DNA from: Proteobacteria bacterium UBA1844
Lineage (GTDB): Bacteria; Pseudomonadota; Gammaproteobacteria; Steroidobacterales; Woeseiaceae
Reading direction: 5' to 3'
DNA length: 33,772 nucleotides
Assembly (NCBI GenBank): GCA_002338615.1
Contig: DDIS01000155.1
Span: 10,907-44,678 of the forward strand
Part shown: positions 16,244-24,112 of the stretch, in pieces
How the letters are laid out: the number at the start of each line of letters is the position of its first letter
How positions within the stretch are numbered: the stretch's first letter is position 1
Notes under the pieces: generated by a model
Database searches by the model: none
What the model saw: the letters and a program-made list of their open reading frames with translations, nothing else
What the model was told of the DNA's origin: nothing
Program-made: the position numbers and the translations under genes

Positions 16244-16264
16244 CGCAGCGCCTTGCGGCACACC

Positions 16265-16293
16265 TATAAAAAACCCCACACAAGGCGGGTGGT
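16265..16293 (-). terminator. Third terminator-like hairpin in the tandem repeats
   Basis: On the minus strand CCCGC and a diverged GTGGG stem are followed by a T6 run. It is the equivalent, in the farthest repeat copy, of the terminators at 16431-16458 and 16597-16631. Confidence 0.5.
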
Positions 16294-16430
16294 CGCCTTG
16301 AGTTGCTTGAGAGGGGATTGATCAAAACAGCCTTTGGGCTGTTTTGACCCTGCGGGCGCACTTCGTGCGTCCAAAACGCTGGCGCGTTTTGTCGAACCCG
16401 GGTTTACCTCGCAGCGCCTTGCGGCGCACC

Positions 16431-16458
16431 AAAAAAAAGACCCGCACAAGGCGGGTGG
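16431..16458 (-). terminator. Second intrinsic terminator downstream of tRNA-Glu
   Basis: On the minus strand the stem CCCGC-CTTGT-GCGGG is followed by TC and eight Ts. It belongs to the second 166-bp repeat unit and would stop transcripts that read through the first terminator. Confidence 0.7.
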
Positions 16459-16596
16459 TCACCGTGAGCTGCTTGAGAGGGGATTGATCAAAACAGCCTT
16501 TGGGCTGTTTTGACCCTGCGGGCGCCCTTCGGGCGTCCAAAACGCTGGCGCGTTTTGTCGAACCCGGGTTTACCTCGCAGCGCCTTGCGGCGCACC

Positions 16597-16631
16597 AAAA
16601 AAAAGACCCGCGCAAGGCGGGTTTTTTTTTT
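16597..16631 (-). terminator. Intrinsic terminator of the tRNA-Ala/tRNA-Glu operon (bidirectional)
   Basis: Stem ACCCGC/GCGGGT with a 5-nt loop is flanked by a run of eight A on one side and ten T on the other. On the minus strand it ends the tRNA transcript five bases after the CCA of tRNA-Glu. It could also work on the plus strand. Confidence 0.9.
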
Positions 16632-16635
16632 GGTA

Positions 16636-16711
16636 TGGCGTCCCCAAGGGGATTCGAACCCCTGTTGCCGCCGTGAAAGGGCAGTGTCCTAGGCCTCTAG
16701 ACGATGGGGAC
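16636..16711 (-). tRNA. tRNA-Glu (anticodon TTC)
   Basis: 76 nt including encoded CCA. The acceptor GTCCCCA pairs with TGGGGAC. The anticodon arm is CTGCCC-TTTCAC-GGCGG-like with TTC, and the T arm is AGGGG-TTCGAAT-CCCCT. It is second in a two-tRNA operon after tRNA-Ala, and close to gltX, which charges this tRNA. Confidence 0.97.
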
Positions 16712-16736
16712 TTGGATCTTTTTTTCCATGTGAAGC

Positions 16737-16812
<76 letters not shown>

Positions 16813-16824
16813 ACGGAGCCGGGG

Positions 16825-16853
16825 ACTATAGGGGTGCATGGGGGGGCTGTCAA
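16825..16853 (-). promoter_or_regulatory. Sigma-70 promoter of the tRNA operon
   Basis: On the minus strand TTGACA (16848-16853) and TATAGT (16825-16830) are exactly 17 bp apart. A C/G-rich discriminator follows, as is usual for stable-RNA promoters under stringent control. The predicted start is about six bases before the mature tRNA-Ala. Confidence 0.88.
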
Positions 16854-16887
16854 GAACGGTGGAATATTATGCAGTTTAACTGCCAAA

Positions 16888-18303
16888 TCAAGCGTTTGCA
16901 GCCCCTCTGGCCGCGATGAATTCTATTGCCCTGTCCAGCCTCGCGACCGTCCTTGCCTGGCCCACGAGAGACAACGTCACATCAATTGGGGGCGATACCG
17001 CGCCGCCCGTCACGGCCACTCGAATCGGCTGGCCGATCTTGCCCATGTTCAGCTCAAAGCCGGCGGCAACCTCGGAGATGATCGAACTGATCGCCTCCTC
17101 GTTCCACTCACCGAGACTCGCCAGTTCATCCCGAACCTTTTTCATGGGTTCAAGAATCACCGGCCGCAAATTCTTCTTCGCGGCTTTCTCGTCGAATGTC
17201 GTGAAATCTTCGTAGCAATACCGGGCACTGTCGGCCATCTGCGCCAGCGTCTCGGCGCGCTCCCGAAACCCTTCCGCGACGCGTGCAGATTCCGGCCCGT
17301 TGGCGGGGTCGAGTCCTGCCGCCACCAGGAACGGCACCAGGTCAGCCCCCAGCCGGTCCGCGGGTGCCGCAATGATGTGTTGCTGGTTCAGCCAGCGCAG
17401 CTTCTCGGGATTGAATGACGAAGCCGACTGGTTGACATCATTGATATCAAACAACGCGGTCATCTCCTCGATGCTGAACACCTCCTGATCACCATGTGAC
17501 CAGCCCAGACGCACCATGTAGTTCAGCATGGCTTCGGGCAGGTAGCCTTGTTCGCGGTAGTCGCGTACATCCACGGCGCCGTGCCGTTTCGAAAGTTTCG
17601 CGCCATCGGGCCCGAGGATCATCGGCAGGTGCGCATAAACGGGTGGCGCAACGCCCATAGCGTCGAGCATGTTCATCTGGCGCGGTGTGTTGTTCAGGTG
17701 ATCGTCGCCGCGAATGACATGGCTGATTCGCATGTCGCTGTCATCAATTACGACGGTGAAATTGTACGTTGGCGCACCGTCGGAACGAACGATGATCAGG
17801 TCATCGAGCTCGCTGTTTTGAAACACCACCCTGCCACGAACGAGATCATTGATAAGGACTTCACCCTGTTGTGGATTCTTGAACCGGATGACGGGCGTCA
17901 CGCCCTCCTTCGGCTCGGTTCGGTCCCGACAACGACCGTCATAGCGCGTCTTCTCGCCGCGCTCCATTTGCGCGGCACGTAATTCCTCGAGTTCCTGCTT
18001 GCTGCAATAACAGTGATACGCCTTGCCCTCGGCAAGCCATTCGTCCGCAACCTGCAAATAACGATCGAAGCGATGCGTCTGGAAAATGGGCCCTTCATCC
18101 GCGTCGAGTCCCAACCAGCTCAGGCCATCCAGGATTGCCTCTACGTTAGCCTCGGTGGATCTTTCCCGGTCGGTATCTTCGATCCTGAGTATAAAGTCGC
18201 CCTTGCAATGCCGGGCATACAGCCAGCAGAACAAGGCTGTGCGCACACTGCCTATGTGCAGCACGCCGGTGGGGCTCGGGGCAAAACGGGTTCGGACGGT
18301 CAT
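16888..18303 (-). CDS. gltX: Glutamyl-tRNA synthetase
   Basis: A 471-residue class I aminoacyl-tRNA synthetase of full length. The HIGH motif is in FAPSPTGVLHIGSVRTALF near the N-terminus. A catalytic-domain segment YNFTVVIDDSDMRISHVIRG follows, then the KMSKS-type motif KLSKRHG at about residue 240. The C-terminal anticodon-binding helical domain is complete and ends in FIAARGAANA. It charges tRNA-Glu with glutamate; the substrate tRNA gene lies 177 bp downstream on the same strand. The tRNA operon has its own promoter, so the two are adjacent but separately expressed. The ATG at 18303 matches the family start MTVRTRFAPSPTG. Confidence 0.97.
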   Translation of the reverse strand: MTVRTRFAPSPTGVLHIGSVRTALFCWLYARHCKGDFILRIEDTDRERSTEANVEAILDGLSWLGLDADEGPIFQTHRFDRYLQVADEWLAEGKAYHCYCSKQELEELRAAQMERGEKTRYDGRCRDRTEPKEGVTPVIRFKNPQQGEVLINDLVRGRVVFQNSELDDLIIVRSDGAPTYNFTVVIDDSDMRISHVIRGDDHLNNTPRQMNMLDAMGVAPPVYAHLPMILGPDGAKLSKRHGAVDVRDYREQGYLPEAMLNYMVRLGWSHGDQEVFSIEEMTALFDINDVNQSASSFNPEKLRWLNQQHIIAAPADRLGADLVPFLVAAGLDPANGPESARVAEGFRERAETLAQMADSARYCYEDFTTFDEKAAKKNLRPVILEPMKKVRDELASLGEWNEEAISSIISEVAAGFELNMGKIGQPIRVAVTGGAVSPPIDVTLSLVGQARTVARLDRAIEFIAARGAANA

Positions 18304-18459
18304 GTTCGCGCTACAGTTGGTGTAAAGGCCGCGGATTTTAGCAGATGCGGATCAATCAATGGCGGCCAGGTCGCCGGCGCCTGTCGCGAATATCGGACAT
18401 TAGGTAATCATTTAAAAACAATAAGATATCGTATTTATATGAGTGCTGACATCAGATAT

Positions 18460-18485
18460 GTCGGCGGTTGCCGACGATCATCGGC
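18460..18485 (+). promoter_or_regulatory. Tandem palindromes, candidate upstream activator sites for sigma-54
   Basis: A perfect palindrome, GTCGGC-GGTT-GCCGAC (18460-18475), overlaps a second near-palindrome, GCCGACGATCATCGGC (18470-18485). They lie about 80-90 bp before the sigma-54 promoter, the usual place for an enhancer-binding protein. The left part, GTCGGCGGTTGC, recurs with one change upstream of the second sigma-54 promoter. Confidence 0.55.
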
Positions 18486-18562
18486 CAAACTACCGCGTCC
18501 TGCGCCTGTTGCGTACTACTTGCGACTCCTAAATGGCTGATCCGGTTGACGCTCGTGCAACA

Positions 18563-18578
18563 TGGCACGGCAATTGCT
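18563..18578 (+). promoter_or_regulatory. Sigma-54 (RpoN) promoter of the lipoprotein/EPS genes
   Basis: TGGCACGGCAATTGCT matches the -24/-12 consensus TGGCAC-N5-TTGCW with GG and GC exactly 10 bases apart. Transcription should start at about 18590 and run towards the lipoprotein gene at 18912. XrtA/PEP-CTERM systems are known to be controlled by RpoN with the PrsK/PrsR pair. Confidence 0.82.
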
Positions 18579-18911
18579 CTGTTATAGCGTCCGACGCGTC
18601 TACGGCCTACTATCTCAAGCGGCAAACGGGCTTTGTGACGCAGTGCACATTAGTCTCGATTGCTAGTCACGTAGTCTCAACTCGGACAATTGATCTTGAC
18701 GGATGCCAGCACGAACATGCGCGCAATGTCGAATTGAAGAAAGGAAACTCGTTACTAGATGAAAACGCATAACGACCGGTCTATGGGACGATCCTGGAGA
18801 CAGCGGGGCAGCCACGTGACACCGATAGAACGTTGCTGGCGCCCGGTATCCCTCTCACAACCGGAAAGAAACCGGCAGCGATGCGGGTGACACGCTTGCG
18901 AGGAGATACAG

Positions 18912-20447
18912 TTGATTTTTGTTTCTAGGGTACGCCGAACGCTTCCTTTGCTGGCGACTGCCGTGATATTGAGCGGCTGTCTCACGTCGGGCGGCGAGGA
19001 TGCAGATGTGCCCAATGGGGACTCCCCCGGCGATGATACAAGCAACTCGCCACCTTCAATTTCGGGAACGCCCTCGCCGTCCGTTGAGACCGGCACTGAG
19101 TATAATTTTATTCCCGTCGCAGTTGACCCGGATGGCGACGCATTGATGTTTTCCATCAACAACAAGCCCGATTGGGCGAGTTTTGATGCGGGCAACGGGC
19201 AGGTCTTCGGCATGCCCATGCCAGGCAACGAGGGAACCTACAGCGATATTGAAATTTCGGTCAGCGACGGCGAGCACAGTACAGCGCTCATGTTTGCCAT
19301 CACGGTCCGGCAACCAGACGACAATCCGGGAAGCTCAGCCCCAACAATAGCGGGAAATCCGCCGCAAACCGTTGTCGCGGGACAAGAATACCTTTTCGTG
19401 CCCGAGGCGAACGATCCGGATGGCGACGCATTGAGTTTCGCCATCTCGAATCGTCCATCCTGGGCCGCTTTCGATACTGCATCGGGCCGCCTCGCAGGCA
19501 CACCCAAGGAAGACGACACAGGTACCTATACAGGAATCGAGGTCAGCGTTTCGGACGGTGCACAGGGCGCTGCGATCCGTTTCAACATTGACGTGCTGCC
19601 CGCTTCGACACCGCCTTCCAATACGGCGCCGAGCATTTCCGGTACGCCGGACCCCACGGTCAAAGTAGGCTCAGCTTTTTCTTTCACCCCGATGGCTAGC
19701 GACGTGGATGGAGATACTTTGACATTCACTGTCGCGAACAAACCGAATTGGGCCTCATTTGCGCAAAGCACCGGCCGCCTGTCCGGCACGCCAACCGCTG
19801 GTGCCGAAGGAAATTACCTGAATATTCGCATCACTGTCAGTGATGGGGCGGCGAACGACTCGCTCGAATTCGACATCTCAGTTCTGCCGATGGATGATCC
19901 GGACCCGCAAAACACTGCACCAAGAATATCCGGATCGCCACCGAATTCGGTTGTCGTCGGCCAACCCTACTCGTTCGTGCCGACTGCAACTGACGCTGAT
20001 GGCGACCAACTGAGCTTTTCCGTGACGAACAAACCGGGCTGGGCGAATTTCAATGCCACATCAGGCGAACTCAGCGGCACACCGCCCCAGGGTTCAGAAG
20101 GAAGCTATGACAATATTCGCATAATGGTCAGCGACGGTGCCGCGACCGACTCCATGGAATTCGGTGTGACTGTCGTCGCAGCCGCCAATTCGTCCGTTAG
20201 TTTGCGCTGGACAGCGCCGAGCGAGAACGAAGACGGCTCGACATTGACGGACCTTGCAGGGTACGAGATTCATTATGGCCTGTCTTCCGGCAACTACAAC
20301 AATACGCAGATCGTCGCTAACCCGAGTGTAAGCAGTGCGGTCGTCGAAAACCTGGCGCCAGGCGCTTACTTTTTCTCCACGAAGTCTTACAATAGCAGCG
20401 GCATACGAAGCAGCTTCTCTGGGGAAATTCGGGTTCAGGTGAATTGA
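18912..20447 (+). CDS. Lipoprotein with four Ig-like (He_PIG) repeats and a C-terminal FN3 domain
   Basis: A 511-residue surface lipoprotein. The signal peptide ends in the lipobox LSGC (Cys at about 24), followed by a low-complexity Gly/Asp/Ser linker. Four repeats of about 95 residues follow. Each starts P-x-I-x-G-x-P with a VDPDGDALxFSIxNKPxWAxF core and ends GxYxxIxIxVSDG, typical of putative Ig/cadherin-like He_PIG domains. The last 85 residues (SLRWTAPSENEDGS to the end) are a fibronectin type III domain. The start is a TTG at 18912 with GAGGAGA just upstream. The FN3 part is a clear paralogue of the small lipoprotein at 21835. It is the first gene after the sigma-54 promoter and probably an extracellular matrix or carbohydrate-binding component. 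Confidence 0.88.
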   Translation: MIFVSRVRRTLPLLATAVILSGCLTSGGEDADVPNGDSPGDDTSNSPPSISGTPSPSVETGTEYNFIPVAVDPDGDALMFSINNKPDWASFDAGNGQVFGMPMPGNEGTYSDIEISVSDGEHSTALMFAITVRQPDDNPGSSAPTIAGNPPQTVVAGQEYLFVPEANDPDGDALSFAISNRPSWAAFDTASGRLAGTPKEDDTGTYTGIEVSVSDGAQGAAIRFNIDVLPASTPPSNTAPSISGTPDPTVKVGSAFSFTPMASDVDGDTLTFTVANKPNWASFAQSTGRLSGTPTAGAEGNYLNIRITVSDGAANDSLEFDISVLPMDDPDPQNTAPRISGSPPNSVVVGQPYSFVPTATDADGDQLSFSVTNKPGWANFNATSGELSGTPPQGSEGSYDNIRIMVSDGAATDSMEFGVTVVAAANSSVSLRWTAPSENEDGSTLTDLAGYEIHYGLSSGNYNNTQIVANPSVSSAVVENLAPGAYFFSTKSYNSSGIRSSFSGEIRVQVN

Positions 20448-20478
20448 CGGCAACGAAGTAATTTTCCCAACGAGAAAG

Positions 20479-21783
20479 ATGTCGATGGCTGGCCTGCAGC
20501 TGTTGCCGCTCGCTGTCGGACTCATTGTGTTCAGTACGGCAATGCCGGTCCAATTGATTTCCGGCATATGGCAGACCGGCACATTCGGCGAGACCGACTT
20601 CCTGCTGAACCTTTTGCTCTACATGCCTCTTGGTGTGGCCTTGTCCCGGCGGCCGATAGTAATCGTTGCGATCATAGCCATGCTGGTGTCAGCGGGCATT
20701 GAAATCCTGCAGTTCTTGAGCTTCACCCGCTTCTCGTCGTACTTCGACGTAGCTGCAAATGTGATTGGCTGCATGGTGGGCGCGCTCGGAGGTCGAAGTC
20801 GTTTTCTTGGTAGCTACTGTGCCCCTACTATTATTCCGGTCAACAGAGTCACCGGTACCGCCGCATCCCTGTTGCTTATCATGTTGGTGCTCGTTCATCT
20901 GGCACCCAGCAAGCCGAGCATACTCTCGAATTGGAACGCTACATACTCGATGTCGCTCGGGAACGAATTGACCGGAAATCGTCCATGGCAAGGCGACATC
21001 GACAGTCTCACGATTCTGACTACGGCAATTTCTGCGAACGAAGCGCGCGCACTTGCCGAAAACTCTGTTCCGAGATTTTCCGACGACGTTTCGTATATCC
21101 TGCCGCAGAAAGTAAGTTTGGATGGAACCGAAACCTTTGTTGTTCCGGAAGCCGCCTCGCTAGCATTCGCCCACAACGCGATTCGGCACAATGCATTCTC
21201 GGTAATCGCCGAAATCGAAACGGCCAGTGAATACCAGGATGGCCCGGCTCGGATCATCAGCTTTTCGAAGGATCCGTATCACCGGAACTTCGATCTGGGA
21301 CAGGAACAGGGCACGCTGGTATTCAGGGTGCGAACACCGATTACCGGCGCGAATGGGGACCGGCCGGACACACGGACGGCCGACATTCTGGAAGCCCAAC
21401 GAAAGACTTCCCTGATCGCCACATACGATGGCGCTTTTGCCAGAATTTACGTCGACGGAAAACTGGCCGGACGTTCCAATCTTGCAGCAGCCGGTTGCAT
21501 TCTGCATAGCTTGTGCGACTCCGATGTGCCGCTTTCGCAGTGGTTATATGGAGCCGCTCTCGCGTTCGCTGCACTCACGATCGTACCGGCCACAAAGATC
21601 GGAACCTGCCGCGCTACCGCGCTGGCAGCGAGCATCGCCGGCGCGCTGCTGTTGCGGGTACTCGTTCCCGAGCACCCCATGTATCTGCTGGGGATCTGGC
21701 CGGATGCCGCAGCATTGGCAGGTGGAATATTCGTGGCCGCGGCTCTGACAGGTTACAATCAGACCGGTACTGACCAGCAATAG
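20479..21783 (+). CDS. VanZ-family membrane protein with LamG/concanavalin-like insert
   Basis: A 434-residue protein. The N-terminal quarter is VanZ-like, with membrane helices and the signature FLLNLLLYMPLGVALS. This is followed by IEILQFLSFTRFSSYFDVAANVIG-like residues, including the E-x3-Q-F and D-x3-N motif. Residues about 195-340 form a periplasmic concanavalin/LamG-like beta-sandwich (FDLGQEQGTLVFRVRTP, RIYVDGKLAGRSN). Three or four further helices end the chain. Family knowledge: VanZ-LamG proteins are common in exopolysaccharide loci, but their role is not established. The start is ATG 20479, or 20485. It lies 31 bp after the Ig-repeat lipoprotein gene and is probably in its operon. 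Confidence 0.8.
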   Translation: MSMAGLQLLPLAVGLIVFSTAMPVQLISGIWQTGTFGETDFLLNLLLYMPLGVALSRRPIVIVAIIAMLVSAGIEILQFLSFTRFSSYFDVAANVIGCMVGALGGRSRFLGSYCAPTIIPVNRVTGTAASLLLIMLVLVHLAPSKPSILSNWNATYSMSLGNELTGNRPWQGDIDSLTILTTAISANEARALAENSVPRFSDDVSYILPQKVSLDGTETFVVPEAASLAFAHNAIRHNAFSVIAEIETASEYQDGPARIISFSKDPYHRNFDLGQEQGTLVFRVRTPITGANGDRPDTRTADILEAQRKTSLIATYDGAFARIYVDGKLAGRSNLAAAGCILHSLCDSDVPLSQWLYGAALAFAALTIVPATKIGTCRATALAASIAGALLLRVLVPEHPMYLLGIWPDAAALAGGIFVAAALTGYNQTGTDQQ

Positions 21784-21834
21784 AAAGTCCCGCCGAACCG
21801 GGACCTTGACAGCTGCACCGGAACTGGATTAGTG

Positions 21835-22206
21835 ATGAAGATTCGATACGCGTCCTGCCTCAATCTCGCGACTTTTGTGGCCGCGCTGGCGCTCGTCGGC
21901 TGCTTCGGTAAAAACGGAGGCTCGGCCGATGCGGAAATTAAAGCGCCTGGCAAAACAAGCTTGTCGTGGACCGCTCCAACAGAAAAAGAAGACGACACGG
22001 CCCTGCCGGACCTTGCCGGTTACACGATTTATTACGGACGTTCTCCCGGGAAATACCTCAACGGCATTCGTATTGACGATCCTGACGCGACCAGCTATTT
22101 GGTCGACAACCTGACACCGGGAACGTACTACTTTGTCGTAGCGGCATTCGATTCGAGCGGAAACGAGAGTCGTCTCTCTGGAGAGGCGATCAGGGTAATC
22201 GAATAG
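21835..22206 (+). CDS. Small FN3-domain lipoprotein
   Basis: About 123 residues. The signal peptide has the lipobox LVGC (in ALALVGCFGKNGG), and a single fibronectin type III domain starts at TSLSWTAPTEKEDD. The domain aligns along its length with the C-terminus of the lipoprotein at 18912: WTAP, LPDLAGYTIYYG, LTPGTYYFVV, SRLSGEAIRV. The two flank the VanZ gene, pointing to a duplication or domain swap within the locus. Start at ATG 21835 (a GTG at 21832 is possible). Probably anchored in the outer membrane, with a role in matrix or polysaccharide contact. Confidence 0.82.
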   Translation: MKIRYASCLNLATFVAALALVGCFGKNGGSADAEIKAPGKTSLSWTAPTEKEDDTALPDLAGYTIYYGRSPGKYLNGIRIDDPDATSYLVDNLTPGTYYFVVAAFDSSGNESRLSGEAIRVIE

Positions 22207-22609
22207 TTTCACACGTTCGCAAAATTGTATTATTGATCTTAGCGCTCTCTGCGACACTCCATTACAGGAATCTTTCAGGGCCTGTCCCGCCGATGATTTG
22301 AAATTGAAGATCTAAAATCGAAGCCATAGTCCAATAAGAACCATGAATCTGCCCACTCTAGGACAATGCCGTAAGTTCGTATTTCGCGTCGCTGCGCGAC
22401 CGATTCAGTTTTTCCTGGAACAATCCCTGCACGCGGCGCTCAACCGTGTTTGCCTCATTGATAGTTGTGTCACAGCAATAGACGAGACGCCCGAGTATCC
22501 TGCGCCACCTGTCGACTACGAGTTGAATTCTGCCAGTTAAACCTGTTCCTTATCGGAATAGCCACTTTCCCGGTCGTGATCCGGGGTACCGCGAGCAACG
22601 ACGGAAACT
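22207..22609. other. Intergenic stretch with an uncertain small ORF (22343-22540)
   Basis: About 400 bp. A 65-codon frame from an ATG at 22343 ends in ETPEYPAPPVDYELNSAS, but it has no good ribosome site and no family I know. The stretch probably also holds a promoter for the flippase gene; none was obvious, and no sigma-54 site was found here. Confidence 0.35.
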
Positions 22610-24109
22610 ATGACAATAAGCGTACAGTCGAAGATGGCGCGCGGTGCCGCGTGGATGATTCTTTTCAAATGGGTCGAACGTGGACTCGGTCTGTTATCCA
22701 CGTTAATTTTGGTTCGCTTGCTGTCGCCCGCCGACTTCGGCATGGTAGCAATGGCGATGTCGTTCATCTTCATGGCCGAGATGTTCTCGGCTTTTGCGTT
22801 CGATATTGCGCTGATTCACAATCAATCGGCAACCGTCGAACATTACAATTCTGCGTGGACAGCGGACATCCTGCTAGGTGCAATGATCGCCGTCGTGATG
22901 TGGGCCGCTGCCTATCCCATCTCGTTGTTTTACGAGCAGCCCGCCTTGTTCGCGCTTGTCTCAGTTCTTGCGCTGGGACCGCTAGCGACAGGCATGGAAA
23001 ACGTCGGCGTTGTGGCATTTCGCAAAGAGCTCGATTTTCACAAGGAGTTCGCATTCCAGGTGTCCCGCAAGATCATCAGCTTCATCGTAGTGATCCCCCT
23101 CGCCTACTACCTGCGGTCCTACTGGGCGCTGGTTGCCGGCATACTCGCATCCAAGGTGGGAGCGTCGGCGCTGAGTTATTGGGTGCATCCTTTTCGACCC
23201 AGGATTTCGTTCAAGGAACTCGGCTCTCTGATGCAGTTTTCGAAGTGGCTGCTGATCAACAACATTGTCAACTTTCTCAAAGAACGATCCACGGATTTCT
23301 TTGTCGGCAAAATGCAGGGGCCTGGCGTGCTCGGCGTTTTCAATATCAGTTACGAATTCGCAAATCTTCCAACGACTGAAATCGGGGCTCCCGTCAACCG
23401 GGCTCTCTTACCGGGCTTTGCCAAGCTGGGCGACGACTCCGCTGGCATAAATTCATCGATCAAAAATGCGATTGGTCTGGTTGCATTGATCGCTATACCA
23501 ACCGGACTGGGATTGTTTGCTGTCGCGCCGTTTTTTGTGCCCGTAGCGCTCGGTGAAAAATGGCTAGCGTCAGTCCCGGTGATGGAAATCCTGAGTATTA
23601 ACAGTTCGATCCTCGTATTTCACGGCACGATCGTGACACTTTTTATTGCCATGGGCATGCCGCGTAAGGCAACCATGATCAATCTCCTATTCGTTTGTAT
23701 TCTCGTCGCGGGCCTTGCTGTCCTGGTCCGCGATAAAGGTGCCGTTGGCGCCGCATGGTCGATGCTTATCGCTTGCGTCGCCTCGACGCCGGTCTATCTG
23801 TGGCAGGCACGACGACATTGTGGGGTCCCGGTCAGTGCGTTTATTGCCGGGGTGTTCCGCCCTGCGGCCGCCGGCGCCGTTATGGTCCTGGCGGTTCGGG
23901 CGTATATGCCCGATTATATTGTCGGCATGCCGGCTAGCGGGGCCATTGTTATCCTTACTGCTGCGATCGGGCTCGGAGTATCTGCCTATGCCGTTTCGCT
24001 CGCGGGCCTTTGGACGTTGGCGGGACTGCCGGAGGGCCCCGAAAAAATGATCGGGTCAAAAATAGCCTGGCGTATCAAAGCCTTGTTGACTAAGACAACG
24101 GAAGATTGA
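22610..24109 (+). CDS. Polysaccharide flippase (Wzx/MOP superfamily)
   Basis: A 499-residue integral membrane protein with 12-14 predicted helices. The N-terminus (SKMARGAAWMILFKWVERGL, GLLSTLILVRLLSPADFGMVA) is typical of WzxC-like lipopolysaccharide/exopolysaccharide translocases, and EFANLPTTEIGAPVNRALLPGFAKL is the conserved loop of the family. It flips lipid-linked oligosaccharide units from the cytoplasmic to the periplasmic side of the inner membrane for polymerisation. The next gene starts three bases after its stop, so the two form an operon. It is the clearest transport component of the EPS locus here. Confidence 0.9.
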   Translation: MTISVQSKMARGAAWMILFKWVERGLGLLSTLILVRLLSPADFGMVAMAMSFIFMAEMFSAFAFDIALIHNQSATVEHYNSAWTADILLGAMIAVVMWAAAYPISLFYEQPALFALVSVLALGPLATGMENVGVVAFRKELDFHKEFAFQVSRKIISFIVVIPLAYYLRSYWALVAGILASKVGASALSYWVHPFRPRISFKELGSLMQFSKWLLINNIVNFLKERSTDFFVGKMQGPGVLGVFNISYEFANLPTTEIGAPVNRALLPGFAKLGDDSAGINSSIKNAIGLVALIAIPTGLGLFAVAPFFVPVALGEKWLASVPVMEILSINSSILVFHGTIVTLFIAMGMPRKATMINLLFVCILVAGLAVLVRDKGAVGAAWSMLIACVASTPVYLWQARRHCGVPVSAFIAGVFRPAAAGAVMVLAVRAYMPDYIVGMPASGAIVILTAAIGLGVSAYAVSLAGLWTLAGLPEGPEKMIGSKIAWRIKALLTKTTED

Positions 24110-24112
24110 TTA

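Larger units (their letters stand above)
16244..16629. repeat. 166-bp tandem repeat, 2.3 copies, downstream of the tRNA operon
   Basis: The unit starting CGCAGCGCCTTGCGGC recurs at 16244, 16410 and 16576 (period exactly 166), with the last copy cut at the tRNA-Glu terminator. On the minus strand, the direction of tRNA transcription, each unit can fold into several hairpins. These are GCGCC-GCAA-GGCGC, AAAACGC-GCCA-GCGTTTT, a GCCC/GGGC stem and AAAACAGCC-CAAA-GGCTGTTTT. A final stem, CCCGC-N5-GCGGG, is followed by a T run. It also holds a T-arm-like GGGTTCGAC. It resembles in design the tRNA-linked repeats of the E. coli tyrT locus. A shorter copy lies at 11664-11720. Confidence 0.85.
18304..18911. 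other. Regulatory intergenic region between gltX and the EPS locus
   Basis: About 600 bp without a credible gene. It holds the gltX promoter region next to 18304, an AT-rich patch at 18405-18442, tandem palindromes (18460-18485), a sigma-54 promoter (18563-18578) and then a leader of about 320 bp before the lipoprotein gene. Short frames inside (for example 42 codons from 18759) have no good ribosome site and are not called. Confidence 0.6.

Noticed and set aside
15982..16263. 93-codon minus-strand ORF containing RPTGFEPVTPAYGEP
   Set aside because: This peptide is the well-known result of translating a tRNA T-arm region; the DNA is a tRNA fragment and an IS110 end.
15618..16629. CRISPR array
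   Set aside because: The repeats are 80 and 166 bp and directly adjacent with no unique spacers, and no cas genes are present.
18533..18772. 79-codon plus-strand ORF between gltX and the lipoprotein gene
   Set aside because: The sigma-54 promoter lies within it, there is no Shine-Dalgarno sequence, and the composition looks random.
18620..18900. Possible cyclic-di-GMP (GEMM) riboswitch: strings such as GCGGCAAACGGGC and a GGAAAG loop occur
   Set aside because: The conserved order of the GEMM motif and its paired stems could not be assembled from these pieces.
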